From Pyropia haitanensis (Eukaryota; Rhodophyta; Bangiophyceae; Bangiales; Bangiaceae): a DNA stretch of 29,316 nucleotides. The stretch spans positions 1 to 29,316 of the forward strand of contig SDUX01000122.1 of assembly GCA_008729055.1 (NCBI GenBank), given 5' to 3'. Shown here piece after piece: positions 8,232 through 20,343 of this stretch. The notes beneath the pieces were generated by a model. That model did no database searches. It saw only the letters and a list, made by a program, of their open reading frames with translations, and was not told the origin of the DNA. The position numbers and the translations under genes were made by a program. Position 1 is the stretch's first letter. Each line of letters opens with the position of its first letter.

Positions 8232-10985
8232 CGTCTCACCCACTTTTGGCCACTGTTGCCCACTTTTGCCCACTTTCGCGTGTACAGCAATGCAGCACGC
8301 GCTCCGGCGGCCGAATTGGCTCGCATCCTTTATTCCAGCCATACATCCGCCCGCTCGACGTCCGAGGTTCCACCCGCACCGTCGTGCATGGGGTGGTTGG
8401 CCGACCCGTTCGTTGGCGCGTCCGTTGGATGCAACGAGTGTTTTGTGGAGCGCCGGTTTCCACGTGTCAATTTTGTGGAATGGTTTTCGCCACGTGGGGG
8501 TCCCGACAGCCAGGTGTGACGGTCGGCGACAAAAGTTCCGCCCTCACACCGTCCACGCCAGTGTGACGGGCGGAACGCGCAGTGGACAGTTTGGGTGGCG
8601 GGGCGCACTTTGTGGCCACTGTTGGACCACTTTCTGGCGACTTTCGTCTCAATTTTCTTTGCAGTTTTGGAAACTTCTTGCCCCCAATTGCCCAATTGTG
8701 TTCCAATTTGGCCCCCTGTTTGCCCACTTTTTGCCCACTTCTTGCCCACTTCCTACCCACTTTTGCCCACTTTTGCCCACTTTTGCCCACTTTTGCGTCT
8801 ACAGCGATGCTGCACACCATCCGGCGGCCGAATTGGCGCGCATACTTCATTCCAGCCATAGATCCGCCCGCTCCATGTCCGAGGTTTGACCCCCACGGTC
8901 GTGCATGGGGTGGTTGACCGCGTCTCACCCACTTTTGGCCACTGTTGCCCACTTTTGCCCACTTTCGCGTGTACAGCAATGCAGCACGCGCTCCGGCGGC
9001 CGAATTGGCTCGCATCCTTTATTCCAGCCATACATCCGCCCGCTCGACGTCCGAGGTTCCACCCGCACCGTCGTGCATGGGGTGGTTGGCCGACCCGTTC
9101 GTTGGCGCGTCCGTTGGATGCAACGAGTGTTTTGTGGAGCGCCGGTTTCCACGTGTCAATTTTGTGGAATGGTTTTCGCCACGTGGGGGTCCCGACAGCC
9201 AGGTGTGACGGTCGGCGACAAAAGTTCCGCCCTCACACCGTCCACGCCAGTGTGACGGGCGGAACGCGCAGTGGACAGTTTGGGTGGCGGGGCGCACTTT
9301 GTGGCCACTGTTGGACCACTTTCTGGCGACTTTCGTCTCAATTTTCTTTGCAGTTTTGGAAACTTCTTGCCCCCAATTGCCCAATTGTGTTCCAATTTGG
9401 CCCCCTGTTTGCCCACTTTTTGCCCACTTCTTGCCCACTTCCTACCCACTTTTGCCCACTTTTGCCCACTTTTGCCCACTTTTGCGTCTACAGCGATGCT
9501 GCACACCATCCGGCGGCCGAATTGGCGCGCATACTTCATTCCAGCCATAGATCCGCCCGCTCCATGTCCGAGGTTGACCCCCACGGTCGTGCATGGGGTG
9601 GTTGACCGCGTCTCACCCACTTTTGGCCACTGTTGCCCACTTTTGCCCACTTTCGCGTGTACAGCAATGCAGCACGCGCTCCGGCGGCCGAATTGGCTCG
9701 CATCCTTTATTCCAGCCATACATCCGCCCGCTCGACGTCCGAGGTTCCACCCGCACCGTCGTGCATGGGGTGGTTGGCCGACCCGTTCGTTGGCGCGTCC
9801 GTTGGATGCAACGAGTGTTTTGTGGAGCGCCGGTTTCCACGTGTCAATTTTGTGGAATGGTTTTCGCCACGTGGGGGTCCCGACAGCCAGGTGTGACGGT
9901 CGGCGACAAAAGTTCCGCCCTCACACCGTCCACGCCAGTGTGACGGGCGGAACGCGCAGTGGACAGTTTGGGTGGCGGGGCGCACTTTGTGGCCACTGTT
10001 GGACCACTTTCTGGCGACTTTCGTCTCAATTTTCTTTGCAGTTTTGGAAACTTCTTGCCCCCAATTGCCCAATTGTGTTCCAATTTGGCCCCCTGTTTGC
10101 CCACTTTTTGCCCACTTCTTGCCCACTTCCTACCCACTTTTGCCCACTTTTGCCCACTTTTGCCCACTTTTGCGTCTACAGCGATGCTGCACACCATCCG
10201 GCGGCCGAATTGGCGCGCATACTTCATTCCAGCCATAGATCCGCCCGCTCCATGTCCGAGGTTTGACCCCCACGGTCGTGCATGGGGTGGTTGACCGCGT
10301 CTCACCCACTTTTGGCCACTGTTGCCCACTTTTGCCCACTTTCGCGTGTACAGCAATGCAGCACGCGCTCCGGCGGCCGAATTGGCTCGCATCCTTTATT
10401 CCAGCCATACATCCGCCCGCTCGACGTCCGAGGTTCCACCCGCACCGTCGTGCATGGGGTGGTTGGCCGACCCGTTCGTTGGCGCGTCCGTTGGATGCAA
10501 CGAGTGTTTTGTGGAGCGCCGGTTTCCACGTGTCAATTTTGTGGAATGGTTTTCGCCACGTGGGGGTCCCGACAGCCAGGTGTGACGGTCGGCGACAAAA
10601 GTTCCGCCCTCACACCGTCCACGCCAGTGTGACGGGCGGAACGCGCAGTGGACAGTTTGGGTGGCGGGGCGCACTTTGTGGCCACTGTTGGACCACTTTC
10701 TGGCGACTTTCGCCTCAATTTTCTTTGCAGTTTTGGAAACTTCTTGCCCCCAATTGCCCAATTGTGTCCAATTTGGCCCCCTGTTTGCCCACTTTTTGCC
10801 CACTTCTTGCCCACTTCCTACCCACTTTTGCCCACTTTTGCCCACTTTTGCCCACTTTTGCGTCTACAGCGATGCTGCACACCATCCGGCGGCCGAATTG
10901 GCGCGCATACTTCATTCCAGCCATAGATCCGCCCGCTCCATGTCCGAGGTTCGACCCCCACGGTCGTGCATGGGGTGGTTGACCG
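8232..10985 (+). repeat. Units 12-15: second copy of the four-unit higher-order block
   Basis: Starts are 8232, 8921, 9609 and 10298, lengths 689, 688, 689 and 688. The B-module site reads T, absent, T, C and the D-segment site T, T, T, C, as in units 8-11. Total length is 2754 bp against 2753 bp for the previous block. Confidence 0.75.
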
Positions 10986-13050
10986 CGTCTCACCCACTTT
11001 TGGCCACTGTTGCCCACTTTTGCCCACTTTCGCGTGTACAGCAATGCAGCACGCGCTCCGGCGGCCGAATTGGCTCGCATCCTTTATTCCAGCCATACAT
11101 CCGCCCGCTCGACGTCCGAGGTTCCACCCGCACCGTCGTGCATGGGGTGGTTGGCCGACCCGTTCGTTGGCGCGTCCGTTGGATGCAACGAGTGTTTTGT
11201 GGAGCGCCGGTTTCCACGTGTCAATTTTGTGGAATGGTTTTCGCCACGTGGGGGTCCCGACAGCCAGGTGTGACGGTCGGCGACAAAAGTTCCGCCCTCA
11301 CACCGTCCACGCCAGTGTGACGGGCGGAACGCGCAGTGGACAGTTTGGGTGGCGGGGCGCACTTTGTGGCCACTGTTGGACCACTTTCTGGCGACTTTCG
11401 TCTCAATTTTCTTTGCAGTTTTGGAAACTTCTTGCCCCCAATTGCCCAATTGTGTCCAATTTGGCCCCCTGTTTGCCCACTTTTTGCCCACTTCTTGCCC
11501 ACTTCCTACCCACTTTTGCCCACTTTTGCCCACTTTTGCCCACTTTTGCGTCTACAGCGATGCTGCACACCATCCGGCGGCCGAATTGGCGCGCATACTT
11601 CATTCCAGCCATAGATCCGCCCGCTCCATGTCCGAGGTTCGACCCCCACGGTCGTGCATGGGGTGGTTGACCGCGTCTCACCCACTTTTGGCCACTGTTG
11701 CCCACTTTTGCCCACTTTCGCGTGTACAGCAATGCAGCACGCGCTCCGGCGGCCGAATTGGCTCGCATCCTTTATTCCAGCCATACATCCGCCCGCTCGA
11801 CGTCCGAGGTTCCACCCGCACCGTCGTGCATGGGGTGGTTGGCCGACCCGTTCGTTGGCGCGTCCGTTGGATGCAACGAGTGTTTTGTGGAGCGCCGGTT
11901 TCCACGTGTCAATTTTGTGGAATGGTTTTCGCCACGTGGGGGTCCCGACAGCCAGGTGTGACGGTCGGCGACAAAAGTTCCGCCCTCACACCGTCCACGC
12001 CAGTGTGACGGGCGGAACGCGCAGTGGACAGTTTGGGTGGCGGGGCGCACTTTGTGGCCACTGTTGGACCACTTTCTGGCGACTTTCGTCTCAATTTTCT
12101 TTGCAGTTTTGGAAACTTCTTGCCCCCAATTGCCCAATTGTGTCCAATTTGGCCCCCTGTTTGCCCACTTTTTGCCCACTTCTTGCCCACTTCCTACCCA
12201 CTTTTGCCCACTTTTGCCCACTTTTGCCCACTTTTGCGTCTACAGCGATGCTGCACACCATCCGGCGGCCGAATTGGCGCGCATACTTCATTCCAGCCAT
12301 AGATCCGCCCGCTCCATGTCCGAGGTTCGACCCCCACGGTCGTGCATGGGGTGGTTGACCGCGTCTCACCCACTTTTGGCCACTGTTGCCCACTTTTGCC
12401 CACTTTCGCGTGTACAGCAATGCAGCACGCGCTCCGGCGGCCGAATTGGCTCGCATCCTTTATTCCAGCCATACATCCGCCCGCTCGACGTCCGAGGTTC
12501 CACCCGCACCGTCGTGCATGGGGTGGTTGGCCGACCCGTTCGTTGGCGCGTCCGTTGGATGCAACGAGTGTTTTGTGGAGCGCCGGTTTCCACGTGTCAA
12601 TTTTGTGGAATGGTTTTCGCCACGTGGGGGTCCCGACAGCCAGGTGTGACGGTCGGCGACAAAAGTTCCGCCCTCACACCGTCCACGCCAGTGTGACGGG
12701 CGGAACGCGCAGTGGACAGTTTGGGTGGCGGGGCGCACTTTGTGGCCACTGTTGGACCACTTTCTGGCGACTTTCGCCTCAATTTTCTTTGCAGTTTTGG
12801 AAACTTCTTGCCCCCAATTGCCCAATTGTGTTCCAATTTGGCCCCCTGTTTGCCCACTTTTTGCCCACTTCTTGCCCACTTCCTACCCACTTTTGCCCAC
12901 TTTTGCCCACTTTTGCCCACTTTTGCGTCTACAGCGATGCTGCACACCATCCGGCGGCCGAATTGGCGCGCATACTTCATTCCAGCCATAGATCCGCCCG
13001 CTCCATGTCCGAGGTTTGACCCCCACGGTCGTGCATGGGGTGGTTGACCG
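10986..13050 (+). repeat. Units 16-18: clean copies at the right edge of the left array
   Basis: Starts are 10986, 11674 and 12362. Units 16 and 17 are alike (TCGTCTC, GTGTCC, GGTTCGACC). Unit 18 has TCGCCTC, GTGTTCC and GGTTTGACC. After this point copies begin to carry private indels. Confidence 0.93.
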
Positions 13051-13739
13051 CGTCTCACCCACTTTTGGCCACTGTTGCCCACTTTTGCCCACTTTCGCGT
13101 GTACAGCAATGCAGCACGCGCTCCGGCGGCCGAATTGCTCGCATCCTTTATTCCAGCCATACATCCGCCCGCTCGACGTCCGAGGTTCCACCCGCACCGT
13201 CGTGCATGGGGTGGTTGGCCGACCCGTTCGTTGGCGCGTCCGTTGGATGCAACGAGTGTTTTGTGGAGCGCCGGTTTCCACGTGTCAATTTTGTGGAATG
13301 TTTTTCGCCACGTGGGGGTCCCGACAGCCAGGTGTGACGGTCGGCGACAAAAGTTCCGCCCTCACACCGTCCACGCCAGTGTGACGGGCGGAACGCGCAG
13401 TGGACAGTTTTGGGTGGCGGGGCGCACTTTGTGGCCACTGTTGGACCACTTTCTGGCGACTTTCGTCTCAATTTTCTTTGCAGTTTTGGAAACTTCTTGC
13501 CCCCAATTGCCCAATTGTGTTCCAATTTGGCCCCCTGTTTGCCCACTTTTTGCCCACTTCTTGCCCACTTCCTACCCACTTTTGCCCACTTTTGCCCACT
13601 TTTGCCCACTTTTGCGTCTACAGCGATGCTGCACACCATCCGGCGGCCGAATTGGCGCGCATACTTCATTCCAGCCATAGATCCGCCCGCTCCATGTCCG
13701 AGGTTTGACCCCCACGGTCGTGCATGGGGTGGTTGACCG
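13051..13739 (+). repeat. Unit 19: first unit of the disturbed zone
   Basis: Nearly full length (689 bp) but with changes not seen on the left: one G lost in GAATTGCTCGC near 13135, TGTTTTTC for TGGTTTTC near 13300, and an extra T in the CAGTTTTGGG block near 13408. Variant states are T at all three of the D and B sites. Confidence 0.92.
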
Positions 13740-14409
13740 CGTCTCACCCACTTTTGCCATGTTGCCCACTTTTGCCCACTTTCGCGTGTTACAGCAATGC
13801 AGCACGCGCTCCGGCGGCCGAATTGGCTCGCATCCTTTATTCCAGCCATACATCCGCCCGCTCGACGTCCGAGGTTCCACCCGCACCGTCGTGCATGGGG
13901 TGGTTGGCCGACCCGTTCGTTGGCGCGTCCGTGGATGCAACGAGTGTTTTGTGGAGCGCCGGTTTCCACGTGTCAATTTTGTGGAATGGTTTTCGCCACG
14001 TGGGGGTCCCGACAGCCAGGTGTGACGGTCGGCGACAAAAGTTCCGCCCTCACACCGTCCACGCCAGTGTGACGGGCGGAACGCGCAGTGGACAGTTTGG
14101 GTGGCGGGGCGCACTTTGTGGCCACTGTTGGACCACTTTCTGGCGACTTTCGTCTCAATTTTCTTTGCAGTTTTGGAAACTTCTTGCCCCCAATTGCCCA
14201 ATTGTGTTCCAATTTGGCCCCCTGTTTGCCCACTTTTTGCGCCCACTTCCTACCCACTTTTGCCCACTTTTGCCCACTTTTGCCCACTTTTGCGTCTACA
14301 GCGATGCTGCAGGCGGCCGAATTGGCGCGCATACTTCATTCCAGCCATAGATCCGCCCGCTCCATGTCCGAGGTTCGACCCCCACGGTCGTGCATGGGGT
14401 GGTTGACCG
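13740..14409 (+). repeat. Unit 20: 670 bp, small deletions
   Basis: Six private changes account for the 19 missing bases: two bases lost in the TTTTGCCATG block near 13755, an extra T in GTGTTACAG near 13788, one T lost in GTCCGTGG near 13930, nine bases lost from the 10-mer run near 14239, and eight bases lost after GCTGCA near 14311. Confidence 0.92.
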
Positions 14410-14987
14410 CGTCTCACCCACTTTTGGCCACTGTTGCCCACTTTTGCCCACTTTCGCGTGTACAGCAATGCAGCACGCGCTTTGGCTCGCATGCCATACA
14501 TCCGCCACGTCCGAGGTTCCACCCGCACCGTCGTGCAACATGCTGTTTTGTGGAACGTGTCAATTTTGTGGAATGGTTTTCGCCACGTGGGGGTCCCGAC
14601 AGCCAGGTGTGACGGTCGGCGACAAAAGTTCCGCCCTCACACCGTCCACGCCAGTGTGACGGGCGGAACGCGCAGTGGACAGTTTGGGTGGCGGGGCGCA
14701 CTTTGTGGCCACTGTTGGACCACTTTCTGGCGACTTTCGCCTCAATTTTCTTTGCAGTTTTGGAAACTTCTTGCCCCCAATTGCCCAATTGTGTCCAATT
14801 TGGCCCCCTGTTTGCCCACTTTTTGCCCACTTCTTGCCCACTTCCTACCCACTTTTGCCCACTTTTGCCCACTTTTGCCCACTTTTGCGTCTACAGCGAT
14901 GCTGCGGCGGCCGAATTGGCGCGCATGCCACCGCCCGCTCCATGTCCGAGGTTCGACCCCCACGGTCGTGCATGGGGTGGTTGACCG
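14410..14987 (+). repeat. Unit 21: 578 bp, multiple collinear deletions
   Basis: Module A has lost three short pieces (12, 11 and 6 bp) between 14480 and 14512. The join near 14535-14555 then removes most of the stretch between GTCGTGCA and the TTTTGTGGA motif. Module B lacks about 9 bp after GCTGC near 14905 and part of the following block near 14928-14932. The remaining blocks keep consensus order and sequence. Confidence 0.9.
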
Positions 14988-15723
14988 CGTCTCACCCACT
15001 TTTGGCCACTGTTGCCCACTTTTGCCCACTTTCGCGTGTACAGCAATGCAGCACGCGCTCCGGCGGCCGAATTGGCTCGCATCCTTTATTCCAGCCATAC
15101 ATCCGCCCGCTCGACGTCCGAGGTTCCACCCGCACCGTCGTGCATGGGGTGGTTGGCCGACCCGTTCGTTGGCGCGTCCGTTGGATGCAACGAGTGTTTT
15201 GTGGAGCGCCGGTTTCCACGTGTCAATTTTGTGGAATGGTTTTCGCCACGTGGGGGTCCCGACAGCCAGGTGTGACGGTCGGCGACAAAAGTTCCGCCCT
15301 CACACCGTCCACGCCAGTGTGACGGGCGGAACGCGCAGTGGACAGTTTGGGTGGCGGGGCGCACTTTGTGGCCACTGTTGGACCACTTTCTGGCGACTTT
15401 CGCCTCAATTTTCTTTGCAGTTTTGGATTCTTGCTTGCCCAATTGCCAGTTTTGGAACTTCCTACTTTTGCCCACTTGCCCACCCCAATTTTTGCCAATT
15501 TCCCCTGTTTGCCCACTTTTTGCCCACTTCTTTTGCCCACTTCCTACCCACTTTTGCCCACTTTTGGCCCACTTTTGCCCACTTCTTGCGTTTTGCCCAC
15601 TACACAGCGATGCTGCACACCATCCGGCGGCCGAATTGGCGCGCATACTTCATTCCAGCCATAGATCCGCCCGCTCCATGTCCGAGGTTCGACCCCCACG
15701 GTCGTGCATGGGGTGGTTGACCG
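14988..15723 (+). repeat. Unit 22: 736 bp, expanded and reshuffled minisatellite part
   Basis: Modules A and C are normal. From about 15425 to 15605 the D segment and 10-mer run are replaced by a longer mosaic of the same motifs: TTCTTGCTTGCCC, a second CAGTTTTGGAAC-like block, extra TTTTGCCCAC and TTTTGGCCCAC copies, then GCGTTTTGCCCACTACAC before GCGATGCTG. This is the only clearly over-length copy. Confidence 0.9.
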
Positions 15724-16221
15724 CGTCTCACCCACTTTTGGCCACTGTTGCCCACTTTTGCCCACTTTCGCGTGTACAGCAATGCAGCACGCGCTCCGGC
15801 GGCCGAATTGGCTCGCATCCTTTATTCCAGCCATACATCCGCCCGCTCGACGTCCGAGGTTCCACCCGCACCGTCGTGCATGGGTGGTTGGCCGACCCGT
15901 TCGTTGGCGCGTCCGTTGGATGCAACGAGTGTTTTGTGGAGCGCCGGTTTCCACGTGTCAATTTTGTGGAATGGTTTTCGCCACGTGGGGGTCCCGACAG
16001 CCAGGTGTGACGGTCGGCGACAAAAGTTCCGCCCTCACACCGTCCACGCCAGTGTGACGGGCGGAACGCGCAGTGGACAGTTTGGGTGGACTTTGTGGCG
16101 CCGGTTTCCACGTGGAAACTTCAATTTTGTGGAATGGTTTTGCGCCACGTGCGATGGGTTGGCGCGCGCCATAGATCCGCCCGCTCCATGTCCGAGGTTC
16201 GACCCCCACGGTCGTGCACCG
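15724..16221 (+). repeat. Unit 23: 498 bp, chimeric junction copy
   Basis: Normal through the hairpin and CAGTTTGGGTGG, apart from one missing G near 15882. It then jumps at about 16090 to a second partial copy of the CACGTG segment and from there, near 16160, straight into the right half of module B. The 10-mer run is missing entirely. The last bases before the next unit (CGTGCACCGCG, near 16218) also lack the usual ATGGGGTGGTTG block. Confidence 0.9.
16104..16119. repeat. 16-bp perfect palindrome at a chimeric junction
   Basis: GTTTCCACGTGGAAAC is identical to its reverse complement. It arises because the CCGGTTTCCACGTG block of the C segment is joined to the GGAAACTTC block of the D segment in unit 23. 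I see it nowhere else in the window. Confidence 0.85.
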
Positions 16222-16828
16222 CGTCTCACCCACTTTTGGCCACTGTTGCCCACTTTTGCCCACTTTCGCGTGTACAGCAATGCAGCACGCGCTCCGGCGG
16301 CCGAATTGGCTCGCATCCTTTATTCCAGCCATACATCCGCCCGCTCGACGTCCGAGGTTCCACCCGCACCGTCGTGCATGGGGTGGTTGGCCGACCCGTT
16401 CGTTGGCGCGTCCGTTGGATGCAACGAGTGTTTTGTGGAGCGCCGGTTTCCACGTGTCAATTTTGTGGAATGGTTTTCGCCACGTGGGGGTTGGGTGGCG
16501 GGGCGTGTGACTTTGTGGCGACTGTTGGACCACTTTCTGGCGACTTTCCTCAGTTTTGGACAGTTTGCAGTTTTGGACCAACTTCGCCCCCAATTGCCCC
16601 CCTTGTTGTGCCAATTTGGCCCCCTGTTTGCCCACTTTTTGCCCACTTCTTGCCCACTTCCTACCCACTTTTGCCCACTTTTGCCCACTTTTGCCCACTT
16701 TTGCGTCTACAGCGATGCTGCACACCATCCGGCGGCCGAATTGGCGCGCATACTTCATTCCAGCCATAGATCCGCCCGCTCCATGTCCGAGGTTCGACCC
16801 CCACGGTCGTGCATGGGGTGGTTGACCG
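16222..16828 (+). repeat. Unit 24: 607 bp, hairpin segment deleted
   Basis: At about 16490 the second CACGTGGGGG runs directly into TTGGGTGGCGGGGC, removing the whole hairpin region. The D segment (about 16500-16615) is altered too, with TTTCCTCAGTTTTGG and CCCCCCTTGTTGTGCC in place of the usual blocks. Module B is intact. Confidence 0.9.
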
Positions 16829-18204
16829 CGTCTCACCCACTTTTGGCCACTGTTGCCCACTTTTGCCCACTTTCGCGTGTACAGCAATGCAGCACGCGCT
16901 CCGGCGGCCGAATTGGCTCGCATCCTTTATTCCAGCCATACATCCGCCCGCTCGACGTCCGAGGTTCCACCCGCACCGTCGTGCATGGGGTGGTTGGCCG
17001 ACCCGTTCGTTGGCGCGTCCGTTGGATGCAACGAGTGTTTTGTGGAGCGCCGGTTTCCACGTGTCAATTTTGTGGAATGGTTTTCGCCACGTGGGGGTCC
17101 CGACAGCCAGGTGTGACGGTCGGCGACAAAGTTCCGCCCTCACACCGTCCACGCCAGTGTGACGGGCGGAACGCGCAGTGGACAGTTTGGGTGGCGGGGC
17201 GCACTTTGTGGCCACTGTTGGACCACTTTCTGGCGACTTTCGTCTCAATTTTCTTTGCAGTTTTGGAAACTTCTTGCCCCCAATTGCCCAATTGTGTCCA
17301 ATTTGGCCCCCTGTTTGCCCACTTTTTGCCCACTTCTTGCCCACTTCCTACCCCACTTTTGCCCACTTTTGCCCACTTTTGCCCACTTTTGCGTCTACAG
17401 CGATGCTGCACACCATCCGGCGGCCGAATTGGCGCGCATACTTCATTCCAGCCATAGATCCGCCCGCTCCATGTCCGAGGTTCGACCCCCACGGTCGTGC
17501 ATGGGGTGGTTGACCGCGTCTCACCCACTTTTGGCCACTGTTGCCCACTTTTGCCCACTTTCGCGTGTACAGCAATGCAGCACGCGCTCCGGCGGCCGAA
17601 TTGGCTCGCATCCTTTATTCCAGCCATACATCCGCCCGCTCGACGTCCGAGGTTCCACCCGCACCGTCGTGCATGGGGTGGTTGGCCGACCCGTTCGTTG
17701 GCGCGTCCGTTGGATGCAACGAGTGTTTTGTGGAGCGCCGGTTTCCACGTGTCAATTTTGTGGAATGGTTTTCGCCACGTGGGGGTCCCGACAGCCAGGT
17801 GTGACGGTCGGCGACAAAAGTTCCGCCCTCACACCGTCCACGCCAGTGTGACGGGCGGAACGCGCAGTGGACAGTTTGGGTGGCGGGGCGCACTTTGTGG
17901 CCACTGTTGGACCACTTTCTGGCGACTTTCGCTCAATTTTCTTTGCAGTTTTGGAAACTTCTTGCCCCCAATTGCCCAATTGTGTTCCAATTTGGCCCCC
18001 TGTTTGCCCACTTTTTGCCCACTTCTTGCCCACTTCCTACCCACTTTTGCCCACTTTTGCCCACTTTTGCCCACTTTTGCGTCTACAGCGATGCTGCACA
18101 CCATCCGGCGGCCGAATTGGCGCGCATACTTCATTCCAGCCATAGATCCGCCCGCTCCATGTCCGAGGTTCGACCCCCACGGTCGTGCATGGGGTGGTTG
18201 ACCG
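16829..18204 (+). repeat. Units 25-26: near-normal copies inside the disturbed zone
   Basis: Starts are 16829 and 17517, both 688 bp. Unit 25 has AAA for AAAA near 17128 and an extra C in TACCCCAC near 17350. Unit 26 lacks one base at TCGCTCAA near 17930 and is otherwise consensus. They show that disturbed and normal copies alternate. Confidence 0.93.
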
Positions 18205-19133
18205 CGTCTCACCCACTTTTGGCCACTGTTGCCCACTTTTGCCCACTTTCGCGTGTACAGCAATGCAGCACGCGCTCCGGCGGCCGAATTGGCTCGCATC
18301 CTTTATTCCAGCCATACATCCGCCCGCTCGACGTCCGAGGTTCCACCCGCACCGTCGTGCATGGGGTGGTTGGCCGACCCGTTCGTTGGCGCGTCCGTTG
18401 GATGCAACGAGTGTTTTGTGGAGCGCCGGTTTCCACGTGTCAATTTTGTGGACTGTTTTCCGCGGGCCGCGCAGTGGACAGTTTGGGTGGCGGGGCGCAC
18501 TGGCCACTTTTCGTCTCAATTTTCTTTGCCCACTTCTACAGCGATGCTGCACACCATCCGGCGGCCGAATTGGCGCGCATTGATCGTCTACAGCCGGCGG
18601 CCGAATTGGCTCGCATCCTTTATGCGTCCGAGGTTCCACCCGCACCGTCGTGCATGGGGTGGTTGGCCGACCCGTTTGTTGGCGCGTCCGTTGGATGCAA
18701 CGAGTGCACGCCACGTGGGGGTCCCGACACCCACGCCAGTGTGACGGGCGGAACGCGCAGTGGACCGGCGGCCGAATTGCCCACTTTTGCCCACTTTTGC
18801 GTCTACAGCGATGCTGCGCCGCCCGCTCCATGTCCGAGGTTCGACCCCCACGGTCGCACTTTTGCCCACTTTCGCGTGTACAGCACTTCTCGCATCCTTT
18901 ATTCCAGCCATACATTCCACCCGCACCGTCGTGCATGGGGTGCCATACGTGTCAATTTTGACGTCGGGTCGCCCAGTTTGGGTGGCGGGGCGCACTTTGT
19001 GGCCACTGTTGGACCACTTTCTGGCGACTTTCGTCTCAATTTTCTTTGCAGTTTTGGAAACTTCTTGCCCCCAATTGCCATGCCCACTCGTCGAGGTTCG
19101 ACCCCCCACGGTCGTGCATGGGGTGGTTGACCG
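18205..19133 (+). repeat. Unit 27 region: three compressed copies in 929 bp
   Basis: Module A of the first copy is complete to about 18452. A deleted C and D follow and reach a shortened module B by about 18540. A second module-A-like block starts near 18586, passes through short C, D and B pieces, and a third starts near 18856. The third ends with a normal D start (from about 18972) and a reduced B near 19080-19133. Block order is A, C, D, B in each, so three units of 2067 bp are represented with over 1.1 kb missing. There is no inversion or foreign insert. Confidence 0.85.
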
Positions 19134-19821
19134 CGTCTCACCCACTTTTGGCCACTGTTGCCCACTTTTGCCCACTTTCGCGTGTACAGCAATGCAGCAC
19201 GCGCTCCGGCGGCCGAATTGGCTCGCATCCTTTATTCCAGCCATACATCCGCCCGCTCGACGTCCGAGGTTCCACCCGCACCGTCGTGCATGGGGTGGTT
19301 GGCCGACCCGTTCGTTGGCGCGTCCGTTGGATGCAACGAGTGTTTTGTGGAGCGCCGGTTTCCACGTGTCAATTTTGTGGAATGGTTTTCGCCACGTGGG
19401 GGTCCCGACAGCCAGGTGTGACGGTCGGCGACAAAAGTTCCCCCTCACACCGTCCACGCCAGTGTGACGGGCGGAACGCGCAGTGGACAGTTTGGGTGGC
19501 GGGGCGCACTTTGTGGCCACTGTTGGACCACTTTCTGGCGACTTTCGTCTCAATTTTCTTTGCAGTTTTGGAAACTTCTTGCCCCCAATTGCCCAATTGT
19601 GTCCCAATTTGGCCCCCTGTTTGCCCACTTTTTGCCCACTTCTTGCCCACTTCCTACCCACTTTTGCCCACTTTTGCCCACTTTTGCCCACTTTTGCGTC
19701 TACAGCGATGCTGCACACCATCCGGCGGCCGAATTGGCGCGCATACTTCATTCCAGCCATAGATCCGCCCGCTCCATGTCCGAGGTTCGACCCCCACGGT
19801 CGTGCATGGGGTGGTTGACCG
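19134..19821 (+). repeat. Unit 28: near-normal copy
   Basis: 688 bp. One G is lost in the left arm of the hairpin (GTTCCCCCTC near 19437). The D segment reads GTGTCCCAAT. The D site is TCGTCTC and the B site GGTTCGACC. Confidence 0.93.
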
Positions 19822-20343
19822 CGTCTCACCCACTTTTGGCCACTGTTGCCCACTTTTGCCCACTTTCGCGTGTACAGCAATGCAGCACGCGCTCCGGCGG
19901 CCGAATTGGCTCGCATCCTTTATTCCAGCCATACATCCGCCCGCTCGACGTCCGAGGTTCCACCCGCACCGTCGTGCATGGGGTGGTTGGCCGACCCGTT
20001 TGTTGGCGCGTCCGTTGGATGCAACGAGTGTTTTGTGGAGCGCCGGTTTCCACGTGTCAATTTTGTGGAATGGTTTTCGCCACGTGGGGGTCCCGACAGC
20101 CAGGTGTGACGGTCGGCGACAAAAGTTCCGCCCTCACACCGTCCACGCCAGTGTGACGGGCGGAACGCGCAGTGGACAGTTTGGGTGGCGGGGCGCACTT
20201 TGTGGCCACTGTTGGACCACTTTCTGGCGACTTTCGTCAATTTTCTTTGCAGTTTTGGAAACTTCTTGCCCCCAATTGCCCAATTGTGTCAGTTTTGCGT
20301 CTACAGCGATGCTGCACACCATCCGGCGGCCGAATTGAAACCG
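19822..20343 (+). repeat. Unit 29: 522 bp, lost 10-mer run
   Basis: Modules A and C are intact, with T at the first variable site (CCGTTTGTTGG near 20000). The D segment lacks two bases at TTCGTCAA and then jumps near 20290 from CAATTGTGTC to GTTTTGCGTCTACAG, deleting the C-rich repeat run. Module B stops at GAATTGAAA near 20339 and goes straight into the next unit. Confidence 0.9.

Noticed and set aside
18588..19916. A 442-codon stop-free frame on the minus strand
   Set aside because: It runs through the disturbed zone and the decamer run as Trp/Lys/Gly-rich repeats. It exists only because of the local deletions and resembles no protein family I know.
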